A stretch of DNA of 6,831 nucleotides from Chloroflexota bacterium (GCA_013695505.1 JACDAH010000340.1:1-6831), one strand, 5' to 3'; positions 1-6,485 are shown, counted from the stretch's first letter. Numbers and translations: made by a program. Notes: generated by a model from the letters alone, not told the origin.

Positions 1-195
1 GACCACGCCTTCGTCGGTGTGTGTCGGCGGCATCCGGATGTCGACGATCGCGATGTCCGGCCGCTCGGCGTCGACGAGCCGATGCAGCAGCGCCGGCTCG
101 CTCGCGGTTCCCACCACGTCGAGCCCGACCTCGGCTAGCAGCCGAGCGAGACCCTCTCGCAACAGCAGCTCATCATCGGCGATTACGACGCGCAT
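1..195 (-). CDS. Response regulator, NarL/LuxR type, N-terminal part (runs off the window)
   Basis: Partial gene: only the first 65 residues of the receiver domain are in the window. They begin MRVVIADDELLLREGLARLL, with the acidic pair D7/D8 that binds Mg2+. The phosphoacceptor is D52 in IVDIRMPP, followed by THTDEG, a form typical of NarL/FixJ-class regulators. Such proteins normally continue into a helix-turn-helix DNA-binding domain of about 210-220 residues total, but that part is not visible. The ATG at 195-193 is preceded by GGAG with 5 nt spacing. The start lies 13 bp inside the end of the kinase gene upstream, so the two are probably translationally coupled and this is the cognate output of the kinase. 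The receiver identification is firm; the DNA-binding output is inferred from the family. Confidence 0.93.
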   Translation of the reverse strand, partial: MRVVIADDELLLREGLARLLAEVGLDVVGTASEPALLHRLVDAERPDIAIVDIRMPPTHTDEGVV

Positions 196-1961
196 GGGAT
201 CTCCGTTCTCACGGTCGCACGGCCGCTCGTCGGACCGATCGACACGATCTTGCCGCCGAGCGCGCCGCTCTGGTCGCCGAGCTCTACAAGCAAGGATTCC
301 GGCAGCGGCCCGGTCACCTCGAGCTCCAGCTCGATGACGAGGCGGTCGTCGATGATGAACGCTGCGACGGAAGCGCGGCGAACGACCGCGTCCTGCGTCG
401 TCCGAAGGATGACGAGGTACGCCGCCGCCTCGATTGCCTGCGGCAGACGGGCGCTCGGCATGGCGCGGATGTCGAGTGGGATGCGGGATCGCTCGGCAAG
501 CTCCTCAATTGCGGGCCCGAGCCCATCGTCTGCCAGGGCCCGAGGGACGATGCCATGGGCGAGCTCCCGGAGATCGGCGAGGGCGGCCCGAACCTCGGAC
601 TCGAGGCCCTTCGCCACGGCGTCGACGTGGCGACCCGGGCCGCCGTCGGTCGCGGCGTGCTCGCGGACGATCGCCAGCTCGATCGCCAGAGCGAGCAGCC
701 GCTGTTGCGACCCATCGTGGAGGTCGCGCTCGAGGCGGCGCCGTTCCGCCGCCGCGGCGGCGACGACCTCCGACCGGGAGGTTCGCAGCTCGGTCATCCG
801 GGCGTGGGACTGGGCGAGCAGCCGCTCGTTCTCGAGCGCTAGCCGGGCCGCTGCGACGGCATCCGACATCCTTGCCGGATCGTCCGCAAGGTCGGCGCGG
901 TGAACCAGGATCGCGAGGGTTCGGCCGTCGCGAAGCACCTCCGTGGATTTGTCGTCGGCCGGCCGCTGCAGTCGTATCTCGCCCGCGGAGTCGACCAACC
1001 GCCCGTCATCGAGCGCGTAGAGGACTTCGAGCGTCGAGTCATCGAGGATCTTCCCCAGCGCTCCTGCGAGCTCGCCCGCCACCGGTGATGCGACCACATC
1101 AAGCGCGACGCGGGCGACGCGCTGACGGGTCTGCCGCCCGCGGTTCCAGCGGCCGATGGTGCCAATCGCCAGCGCCATCAGCCCCGCGCCCTGCGCGGTC
1201 CACAGGGCGATGTCGAGGCGGTCGTTCGACAGCGCTGCACGCGAGATCGATGCCACCCCTTCGATCGCCACGCCAGCCAATGCCGCGATCGTTCCGGCGA
1301 CGAGGATCGCCTCGCGGCGTCGCTCCGTCCGCGACCCGCGCCAAACCGCCGTGACAATGACCGTCGCGACCGCCGCGACCCAGCACGCCTGGACGAGGAA
1401 CCCGAGACGGGTCGCCGATGCGACGAGCGCGGGATCGCTCCACACGGCAAATACATTCGTCGGGCACAACGTGCAGCGTGACGCCGCCGGATCGAAGGCG
1501 ATCGTGGGCAGGAGGCCGAGCAAGCCGAGGTTCGTGAGGTAGGCGAGGCCACCAAGCGCCAGTCGGACGCGACCTGACACGCCGAATGACACGCCGAGCA
1601 ACGCTGCGTGAGCGATCAACGCGGGCCACGCGTTGCGCAGCAGGAGTCCAAGGCTGAAGACGACCGGCGCGGCGCCATCGGGGTTGGCAGCCTCTGCCGC
1701 GAACCACGCGAACCCGGCAACAAGCAGGAGGGGTCCACGCGCCGGATGCGAGACGCCGGCCGGCCGGAGGCTTCCGGCGAGGACGAGCAGCCATCCCGCG
1801 CCCAGCGCGACCGCGATCAGCGCCGGGCTCAACCCAGGCCGCGAGAATGACGGACCGCCGACGCCCAGGGCGGCGATTCCCAACCCGAGGGCAACCGCCG
1901 CACACACCCAACCGATGGCGAGGAACTGCCGCGCCTGCGTACCGAAGCCCATGACCCGCAT
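183..1961 (-). CDS. Membrane sensor histidine kinase HK1: phosphoacceptor His present, ATP-binding domain degenerate
   Basis: 592 residues from the ATG at 1961-1959 (GGAG, 7 nt spacing); an ATG three codons later is a weaker alternative. The N-terminal half has about seven to eight hydrophobic segments (roughly residues 12-34, 45-64, 76-94, 113-130, 135-156, 180-205, 218-240, 250-271). A loop carries C163 and C166 in CTLCPTN, a CxxCPxN arrangement that I believe recurs in related kinases. A GAF-like cytoplasmic region (about 285-375) ends in a signalling helix (ARLALENERLLA). The HisKA_3 dimerisation region (401-465) has the canonical motif RDLHDGSQQRL with H415 (codon 719-717). The C-terminal domain (505-592) starts like HATPase_c (EAAAYLVI), but the N box reads RTTQDAVVRRA instead of EALTNVAKHA, the DDGxGG box is lost (LEVTGP), and the GLxGLRxR box is collapsed. 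Autophosphorylation by this chain alone is therefore doubtful. It is operonic with the response regulator. Confidence 0.9.
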   Translation of the reverse strand: MRVMGFGTQARQFLAIGWVCAAVALGLGIAALGVGGPSFSRPGLSPALIAVALGAGWLLVLAGSLRPAGVSHPARGPLLLVAGFAWFAAEAANPDGAAPVVFSLGLLLRNAWPALIAHAALLGVSFGVSGRVRLALGGLAYLTNLGLLGLLPTIAFDPAASRCTLCPTNVFAVWSDPALVASATRLGFLVQACWVAAVATVIVTAVWRGSRTERRREAILVAGTIAALAGVAIEGVASISRAALSNDRLDIALWTAQGAGLMALAIGTIGRWNRGRQTRQRVARVALDVVASPVAGELAGALGKILDDSTLEVLYALDDGRLVDSAGEIRLQRPADDKSTEVLRDGRTLAILVHRADLADDPARMSDAVAAARLALENERLLAQSHARMTELRTSRSEVVAAAAAERRRLERDLHDGSQQRLLALAIELAIVREHAATDGGPGRHVDAVAKGLESEVRAALADLRELAHGIVPRALADDGLGPAIEELAERSRIPLDIRAMPSARLPQAIEAAAYLVILRTTQDAVVRRASVAAFIIDDRLVIELELEVTGPLPESLLVELGDQSGALGGKIVSIGPTSGRATVRTEIPCAS

Positions 1962-2097
1962 CCTCGCACTCCAGCGGCCACTCGTGATGAGGGTCTCCAC
2001 CAACAACGGTCGAACCGGATCTCGGGGATGTCCTGATGACGCCGGCAGGCGGTAGATTGACGCTCCCGGCGTCCACTGACGCAGAAGGGGTATCAAG
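1962..2097. promoter_or_regulatory. Divergent intergenic control region between HK1 and the binding lipoprotein
   Basis: This 136-bp gap separates the divergent starts of HK1 (minus) and the binding lipoprotein (plus), so both promoters should lie here. For the plus gene, the ribosome binding site AGAAGGGG (2083-2090) sits 7 nt before GTG. A weak -10-like TAGATT occurs at 2053-2058, with no convincing -35. For HK1, GGAG lies 7 nt upstream of its ATG. The plus-proximal part holds the TGACGC repeats listed separately. The promoter assignment is inference from gene orientation. Confidence 0.55.
2037..2082. repeat. Three TGACGC direct repeats, a candidate operator array
   Basis: TGACGC occurs at 2037-2042, 2058-2063 and 2077-2082, with start-to-start spacing of 21 and 19 bp, about two helical turns each, so all copies would face the same side of the DNA. 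An inverted GCGTC at 2069-2073 lies between the second and third copies, giving GACGC-N5-GCGTC-N4-GACGC. The array ends just before the ribosome binding site of the binding lipoprotein. Activator or repressor arrays often look like this. The linked response regulator is the obvious candidate binder, but nothing in the sequence proves it. Confidence 0.5.
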
Positions 2098-3876
2098 GTG
2101 AACAGCAGGAACGCGCGACGGGTCATCGCAACCGCCACCATTGCTGGAATGTTCGCGACGGCGTGCGGCACTGCACCCGGTCGCGGTGTCGCCAGTCAAG
2201 CGCCGACGATGACGCTCACCTTCGCGAACGCCAATGACGACCATGAGGCGCTTCAGGGCTTCGCCGACGCCGTGAAGGCAGCGTCCGGCGGAACACTGAC
2301 GATCAAGTTCGTCGACCAGGTTCGCCGGGACCATCCGACGTACGAGAGCGAAATCATCGACGACGTCGTCGCCGGAACGTACGACCTCGCGTGGGTGGCG
2401 CCCAGGCCGTGGCACAGCAAGGGCGTTAGGAGCTTTGACGCGCTGATCGCCCCATTCCTCATTGACAGCTACGACCTCGAGGGCGCCGTCCTCCAGAGCG
2501 GCATGCAGGACGAGATGCTCGCCGGCTTGGCGACGACGGGCGTCGTTGGCCTGGGGATCCTGCCCGGACCGCTCCGTCGAGTCGCGATGGCGGATGGCGG
2601 GCTCCGGGTGCCTGGCGACCTGCGCGGCAAGAAGCTCGCCATCGGCGACTCCGAGATCGCCCGAATGACCTTCGAGGCGCTCGGAGCCTCGACTCGGCCC
2701 CTGGGGCCCGGCGGAGAGGTCGACGCCGATGACGGCGTCGAGCAGCAGCTCTCGTCCATCACCGGCAACCGCTATTACCGCACCCACCCGCACGTGACGG
2801 CCGACCTCGCATTCTGGCCTCGCCCTTTGATCATCTTCGCGAACGAAGCGCGGTTCAACGGACTGTCGGACGCTCAGAAGGCCGCGCTTCGAAACGCGAC
2901 CAGGCCACTGGTGGCCGCGGGTCTCGCCCTCGCCCGTGCCGAGGACGGGCCCGCAATCAACATCCTCTGCGACAGCGGTTCCGACGTCGTCCTTGCAGGC
3001 GTTGGTGCCAGCGACGCCTTCCGAGCTGCGACCCAGTCGGTGTACGACGAGCTTGCGAACGACGCGACGACGAAGAGGTTGATCGACCAGATCGGTGCCC
3101 TCAAGGGGCAGACCGCCGTCACTTCAACCGCATCGAGCTGTCAAGCCGCATCGGCCTCGGCCGCGGGATCTGCCTCGCCTCGGCCGGCCGGTGGTTTCCC
3201 GGACGGCACATACGAGGCGCGAGCGAGCTGCGACGAGCTCGAGGCTTACAGGGCAGCCCACCCCGACCTGCCCCAGGAGAAGCGCGGTTCGTGCCCGGTT
3301 CTGCTCCAGTTCCGGCTGAAGGACGGAGACTGGATGGAGAACTACGGGCAGCACTGGACGTTCAGTTTCTTCGGTGACCACGTTCACCTCGGAAACTTCA
3401 CGATGCGCTGGGCCTTCGATGGAACGCACCTGTCCTTCAGCGAGATGGAGGGCGGGGCGCCGGACGACGCCGCGGTCTGGACGATGAAGCCCTATACGAA
3501 GGTCCGCGACGACACGATCTCGGCCATCGGTTTCCCCGATGGTCTATACGAGGCCAAGGTCTCGGCCGAGGAAATGAAGGCATTCTGGGAGAGCCACGGC
3601 ACCCCAGTCAGCGCTCGGAAGCCATGCCCCTGCACCCAGACCTTCTCGCTCCATGGCACCAAGTGGATCGGCCGAGATGGCTCCGAGTCGCTGGTCAGCT
3701 ACTTCGGCGACAAGCTGACACTCACCGACGCCCGTGGATCGGTGACGCTCCGATGGCGGAACGATCCACAAATCGAGGAGGTCACGTTCACGGATGTGGA
3801 GACAGGCGATCCGGTTAGCGACGCAGACCTCGCAACCTACTTCGTCGTGAAGACCTTCAACCGGATCGGCGACTAG
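2098..3876 (+). CDS. TRAP/DctP-like substrate-binding lipoprotein with a duplicated C-terminal module
   Basis: 592 residues from the GTG at 2098 (AGAAGGGG, 7 nt upstream). A lipoprotein signal peptide ends in FATA with lipidation Cys23, so the protein should be anchored on the outer face of the cytoplasmic membrane. Residues about 37-340 follow the DctP fold order: TLTFANANDDHEALQGFADA, then DALIAPFLIDSYD (family: PFLF), DLRGKKLAIG, then the HVTADLAFWPRPLIIFANEA block and the LSDAQKAAL helix. The family's carboxylate-binding arginine after GxKI appears to be replaced by A181. A Ser/Ala/Pro linker (337-365) leads to two similar modules of about 105-110 residues: 366-468 (GFPDGTYEA, CPVLLQF, FGDHVHL, TMRWAFD) and 478-590 (GFPDGLYEA, CPCTQTF, FGDKLTL, TLRWRND). 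No DctQ/DctM permease gene is in the window. Its position between two kinase genes suggests a sensing role rather than, or besides, transport. The ligand is unknown. Confidence 0.88.
   Translation: MNSRNARRVIATATIAGMFATACGTAPGRGVASQAPTMTLTFANANDDHEALQGFADAVKAASGGTLTIKFVDQVRRDHPTYESEIIDDVVAGTYDLAWVAPRPWHSKGVRSFDALIAPFLIDSYDLEGAVLQSGMQDEMLAGLATTGVVGLGILPGPLRRVAMADGGLRVPGDLRGKKLAIGDSEIARMTFEALGASTRPLGPGGEVDADDGVEQQLSSITGNRYYRTHPHVTADLAFWPRPLIIFANEARFNGLSDAQKAALRNATRPLVAAGLALARAEDGPAINILCDSGSDVVLAGVGASDAFRAATQSVYDELANDATTKRLIDQIGALKGQTAVTSTASSCQAASASAAGSASPRPAGGFPDGTYEARASCDELEAYRAAHPDLPQEKRGSCPVLLQFRLKDGDWMENYGQHWTFSFFGDHVHLGNFTMRWAFDGTHLSFSEMEGGAPDDAAVWTMKPYTKVRDDTISAIGFPDGLYEAKVSAEEMKAFWESHGTPVSARKPCPCTQTFSLHGTKWIGRDGSESLVSYFGDKLTLTDARGSVTLRWRNDPQIEEVTFTDVETGDPVSDADLATYFVVKTFNRIGD
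3289..3867 (+). repeat. Protein-level tandem duplication in the C-terminus of the binding lipoprotein
   Basis: Within the lipoprotein, two modules align along their length. Shared landmarks in order are GFPDGxYEA, an acidic helix (DELEAYRAAHP / EEMKAFWESHG), a CP pair before an aromatic strand, FGDxxxL, TxRW, and a final lysine/aromatic strand (MKPYTKV / VVKTFNRI). The module starts are near 3193 and 3529; the span given covers the clearest part of the alignment. The pattern of short alternating strands suggests two small beta domains. The nucleotide sequences have diverged, so the duplication is old. Confidence 0.6.
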
Positions 3877-5509
3877 GCCGATCCGCAGCAGCGCGGGAAC
3901 TCGGGAGCTCGGCTCGGAGGCGTGTTCCGCCTCCCGCCGGGCTCTCGGTCGTCAACCGGCCCCCGAGGGTCTCGACCCGCTCTCGAAGCCCCGTGAGCCC
4001 GGAGCCCATCGTCGCGTCGGCTCCACCAGCGCCGTCATCCGCGACCATCACGGTCACCCAGCCGGCAGCTTCTGAGACGCTGACCGACGCCCGCGTGGCT
4101 CGTGCGTGTTTCGCAATGTTGGCGAGGCCCTCGGAGCAGACGTAGTAGGCAGCGGCTTCCACCGAGAGCGGAAGTGCCAAGGTGGTGACGGAGACCGACG
4201 TGGGAACCGGGGAACTGGCGACGAGGCGCTCCAGGGCCGGTGCCAATCCGTCCTCCAGATCGGAAGCCGGCCCGAGGCCCGCGGAGAGATCGGCCAGCTG
4301 GTCGATGACCGCCATGGCATGAGCCGCCAGGCGATCACGATCGTGACCGAGGTGGTCGGTTGTTCGAACCTCATCGAGGACCGCTGCCAGTCGTAGCAGG
4401 GCGCCACCTTCGAGCTCGGCGCGAATCCGGATCCGCTCGCGATCAGCCGCATCGATCAGGCGTACCCGAGACTCCTCGAGGGCGGTGACCTGGCCGCGAT
4501 TTTCGGCGAGGAGCCGGGCGTTCTCGATCGCAAGTCGAGCCGCCGCGGCGACGCCGTCGACGAGGAGCGGATCTGCCGGCGCGGTTCCATCCCAGACCAG
4601 TACGGCTTGCTGGCCTTCGCCCACCGCCAGTGGAACGACCGTCGCTCCGCGTCCGGCCAGCGGCACCTCAATCGGCCGACCGGCGTCGTCGACGAAGCTT
4701 GAGTCGCGGCCGAGGCGATACCCGATGACGAGAGAGGGATCGTCGATGGCGTCGGCGAGTCGGTCCCGGAGGGTCGTCGGTTCGGCCTCGTCGCCGAGGT
4801 CGATTACGAGACGGGCGAGGGCCTCCCGCGACCAACCGCCCCACCGAAGGTCGGCTGCCAGGGCGAGCGACGTGATGATCAGCACGACAGATGTCGTCAG
4901 ACGCGCGAGCTCGACCTCGACCAACGCTGACCCTGCCCCGGCGCTGCCGGCGGCGAGCGTCGTGCCGATGGCAGCCGCGCCGATGGCAGCCGCCGCTGCT
5001 GCATGGCGGCGCGGTCCGGTCGAGGCGAGCGCTCGGGACAGGCCGAGCGCCGCGACGAGTCCGAATATTGCGATGTCACCACCGGTAACGCCGAGCTGCG
5101 GCTGAGCGGCCGCCACGACATAGCCGGCGCCGGCGATCGCACGCCGCGCCGTGGAGCGCAGCCGGTCGGTAGGGTAGAGGATCAGCGCGTGGGCGACGAA
5201 ACCCAGCCACAGTGCCCCGGCTTCGCCCACGATGCCGCCAAGGAACCACGCGAGTCCCGCCGCCGCCCAGAGGACGGCCAGTCGGCCGCCATTCGCAACG
5301 AGGACGACGATGCCGGCCGCCAAGAGGAATGCCCACCCGACCGCGAGGTCGAGGGCGAGGATCGCGGGCACCGAGTTGACGCTCGTGCGCCACTCGAGCC
5401 ATGCGAGGACGACGGCGCAGTTGAGGACGGCGAAGACCGTCGGCCGTAGGTGCTCGCGGACGATCACGAATCCATGGTGGCATGAGACCGTCGCGCGCCC
5501 GTGAGGCAT
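3857..5509 (-). CDS. Membrane sensor kinase HK2: intact ATP-binding domain, phosphoacceptor His replaced by Glu
   Basis: 550 residues from the ATG at 5509-5507, chosen because it precedes the first hydrophobic segment; a GTG at 5467 giving 536 residues is equally possible, as neither has a strong ribosome binding site. The N-terminus has about seven to eight hydrophobic segments (roughly 24-41, 46-72, 77-97, 98-114, 122-136, 144-163, 170-190, 202-220). Next come a GAF-like region (about 235-320), the signalling helix AAAARLAIENARLLAE (321-336) and a HisKA_3-like helix. There RDLHDGxxQRL is replaced by AELEGGALLRL, putting E367 (codon 4411-4409) where His should be. The HATPase_c domain (about 447-536) is complete: N box EGLANIAKH with N464, G1 box DDGAGG (491-496), and G2 box GSGLTGLRERV (502-512). 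It is paralogous to HK1 over the whole cytoplasmic part. Its 3' end overlaps the convergent lipoprotein gene by 20 bp. It probably acts in trans on HK1, or is an ATP-binding regulator. Confidence 0.88.
   Translation of the reverse strand: MPHGRATVSCHHGFVIVREHLRPTVFAVLNCAVVLAWLEWRTSVNSVPAILALDLAVGWAFLLAAGIVVLVANGGRLAVLWAAAGLAWFLGGIVGEAGALWLGFVAHALILYPTDRLRSTARRAIAGAGYVVAAAQPQLGVTGGDIAIFGLVAALGLSRALASTGPRRHAAAAAAIGAAAIGTTLAAGSAGAGSALVEVELARLTTSVVLIITSLALAADLRWGGWSREALARLVIDLGDEAEPTTLRDRLADAIDDPSLVIGYRLGRDSSFVDDAGRPIEVPLAGRGATVVPLAVGEGQQAVLVWDGTAPADPLLVDGVAAAARLAIENARLLAENRGQVTALEESRVRLIDAADRERIRIRAELEGGALLRLAAVLDEVRTTDHLGHDRDRLAAHAMAVIDQLADLSAGLGPASDLEDGLAPALERLVASSPVPTSVSVTTLALPLSVEAAAYYVCSEGLANIAKHARATRASVSVSEAAGWVTVMVADDGAGGADATMGSGLTGLRERVETLGGRLTTESPAGGGTRLRAELPSSRAAADRPSRRSG
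3862..3885. terminator. Hairpin at the convergent stop codons, a possible bidirectional terminator
   Basis: Perfect 9-bp arms CGGATCGGC (3862-3870) and GCCGATCCG (3877-3885) flank the six-base loop GACTAG, whose TAG is the stop codon of the plus-strand lipoprotein gene. The minus-strand kinase HK2 ends at 3857, so the hairpin also lies in its last codons. No T-tract follows on either strand, so intrinsic termination would be atypical. Limiting read-through or protecting the 3' end are other possible roles. Confidence 0.4.
4964..4993. repeat. 15-bp tandem duplication within HK2
   Basis: GCCGATGGCAGCCGC occurs twice back to back (4964-4978 and 4979-4993). It is in frame with HK2 and encodes an AIGAA-type repeat in an alanine-rich membrane segment around residues 173-183. 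It is probably ordinary slippage in GC-rich, alanine-rich coding sequence, with no effect on the frame. Confidence 0.6.
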
Positions 5510-5557
5510 TCTGCCTGCACGTTCCCGTCGGTCCCAGATTGGGTCCGCACGCGAAGA

Positions 5558-5582
5558 CCGGGCGACCCCGCGGGTCGCCCGG
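5558..5582 (-). terminator. Strong GC hairpin between the secreted-protein gene and HK2
   Basis: Perfect 11-bp arms CCGGGCGACCC (5558-5568) and GGGTCGCCCGG (5572-5582) enclose a 3-nt loop. On the minus strand the hairpin starts 25 nt after the stop codon of the secreted-protein gene and is followed by TCTTCG rather than a clean T-tract. Its position suits a terminator or attenuator separating that gene from HK2. If it terminates fully, HK2 needs its own promoter in the roughly 48 bp between the hairpin and its start. Confidence 0.5.
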
Positions 5583-5607
5583 CCTCGGTCGAGCTGCAGC
5601 GGGACGG

Positions 5608-6192
5608 CTACCCGCCGAGCGCCTCGCACATCACATCCGCAATCGCGGGGTCCTCGGGCGCCTGGAACTTGCCCGTGAACTCCTCGTCGCCGTTCGTTCG
5701 GCCAGAGATGTGGAACAGGACGCCGCCATTGGCCGACTTGCCCAGCAGATCCGTGCCGGACTGTTGACCGTCGGCGGTATCGAGATCGCCTGGGATCCGA
5801 TAGACCTCGCCCCACTGGGTGTGTGACACGAACGAGATCGCCGGCGTGCTGCCGTCGGTCGAGAGGCTGAAGGTGCCGGCGACCTCCTGGACGACATGGC
5901 GTCGGACCAGCTTGCCGTCGACATACCAGCGCCGGCCGGCGCGGTTGTCGGTCGCTGTCACGTACACCTGTCCGCACGGGAGCTCGAAGGCCGGCTCGTC
6001 CACCGGCGCCTCGAAGAAGGTCGTCGAGCAGATGACGTATCGACCGTCGGCGCTGCATGTCGCGCCGGGCGGCGGTGGCGGAACGAGGCTGTCCGCGTCC
6101 ACGGCCGCACCGGCGAGGGCCGCGGGCGCTTGACCCACGATCAGCATCCCGAGTATTCCAAGCGAAAGAGACAACGATCCGACGCGGCGCAT
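5608..6192 (-). CDS. Secreted four-cysteine protein of unknown function
   Basis: 194 residues. The start is well supported: GGAGG (6203-6199) lies 6 nt before the ATG. An N-terminal signal peptide (basic MRR, hydrophobic core to about residue 22) fits cleavage after ALA27. The mature part begins with a short linker containing a run of prolines (SLVPPPPPG, 35-43) and then a domain with C46, C55, C73 and C189, enough for two disulfides. Short alternating strands (GRYVICSTTFF, CGQVYVTATD, RRWYVDGKLV, GTFSLSTDG, GVLFHISG, FTGKFQAPE) suggest a small all-beta fold. I do not recognise the family. It is cotranscribable with HK2, about 98 bp downstream, unless the hairpin between them terminates. It could be an exported accessory to the sensor cluster, but nothing in the sequence shows that directly. 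Confidence 0.82.
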   Translation of the reverse strand: MRRVGSLSLSLGILGMLIVGQAPAALAGAAVDADSLVPPPPPGATCSADGRYVICSTTFFEAPVDEPAFELPCGQVYVTATDNRAGRRWYVDGKLVRRHVVQEVAGTFSLSTDGSTPAISFVSHTQWGEVYRIPGDLDTADGQQSGTDLLGKSANGGVLFHISGRTNGDEEFTGKFQAPEDPAIADVMCEALGG

Positions 6193-6230
6193 GGCCAGCC
6201 TCCAGAGGTTTCATGGATCGCCGATCGATC

Positions 6231-6249
6231 CCGGCGACGACGTCGCCGG
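6231..6249. promoter_or_regulatory. 19-bp perfect palindrome upstream of the secreted-protein gene
   Basis: CCGGCGACG and CGTCGCCGG flank a single central A. The site is about 39 bp upstream of the start codon, on the 5' side of the GGAGG. An adjoining smaller dyad, GGATCG-N5-CGATCC (6215-6231), lies between it and the ribosome binding site. The position suits an operator for a dimeric regulator or an untranslated-leader hairpin. GC-rich sequence forms such palindromes fairly often, so the function is uncertain. Confidence 0.35.
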
Positions 6250-6485
6250 CTCCGGGTCCACGACTGCAACGTATCGGCACAGGAGACGTACGCCATCGGT
6301 GCACCCACCACATCTATGCGAGGTCGTCTCAGGGTGGGCACCAGTGCGAAGGAGGCGTGGAGCTGGTGGTCGGATGACTGACCTTGGATTCTCATGCGCG
6401 CGAACCGCACAATCGTCGACACGCCGTCGCCCGCCGTCCGCGAGCTCAACGGGCCAATGCCGACACTCGCTCAGGGCCTCAAGAT

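Noticed and set aside
21..1354. Plus-strand open frames opposite HK1
   Set aside because: They are Arg/Ala/Ser-rich antisense shadows without ribosome binding sites or recognisable domains.
1962..2171. N-terminal extension of HK1 to an ATG at 2171 (70 more residues)
   Set aside because: It would overlap the start of the divergent lipoprotein gene by 74 bp. The ATG at 1961 has its own GGAG at 7 nt and starts right before the first membrane segment.
1099..2793. Long minus-strand open frame of 564 codons
   Set aside because: It crosses both HK1 and the lipoprotein gene in the wrong frame, with low-complexity Arg/Gly/Ala content. It is an artefact of high GC.
5510..6313. Extension of the HK2 frame upstream to 6313
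   Set aside because: The extension runs through the secreted-protein gene in another frame, is arginine-rich and has no domain. It is a shadow of that gene and of the intergenic DNA.
6193..6485. Group I intron or 3' exon completing the tRNA-Pro
   Set aside because: No GTTCRANNC T-arm, no CACCCCG acceptor end and no CCA were found on the minus strand before the secreted-protein gene. The break after position 38 is also not a usual intron site.
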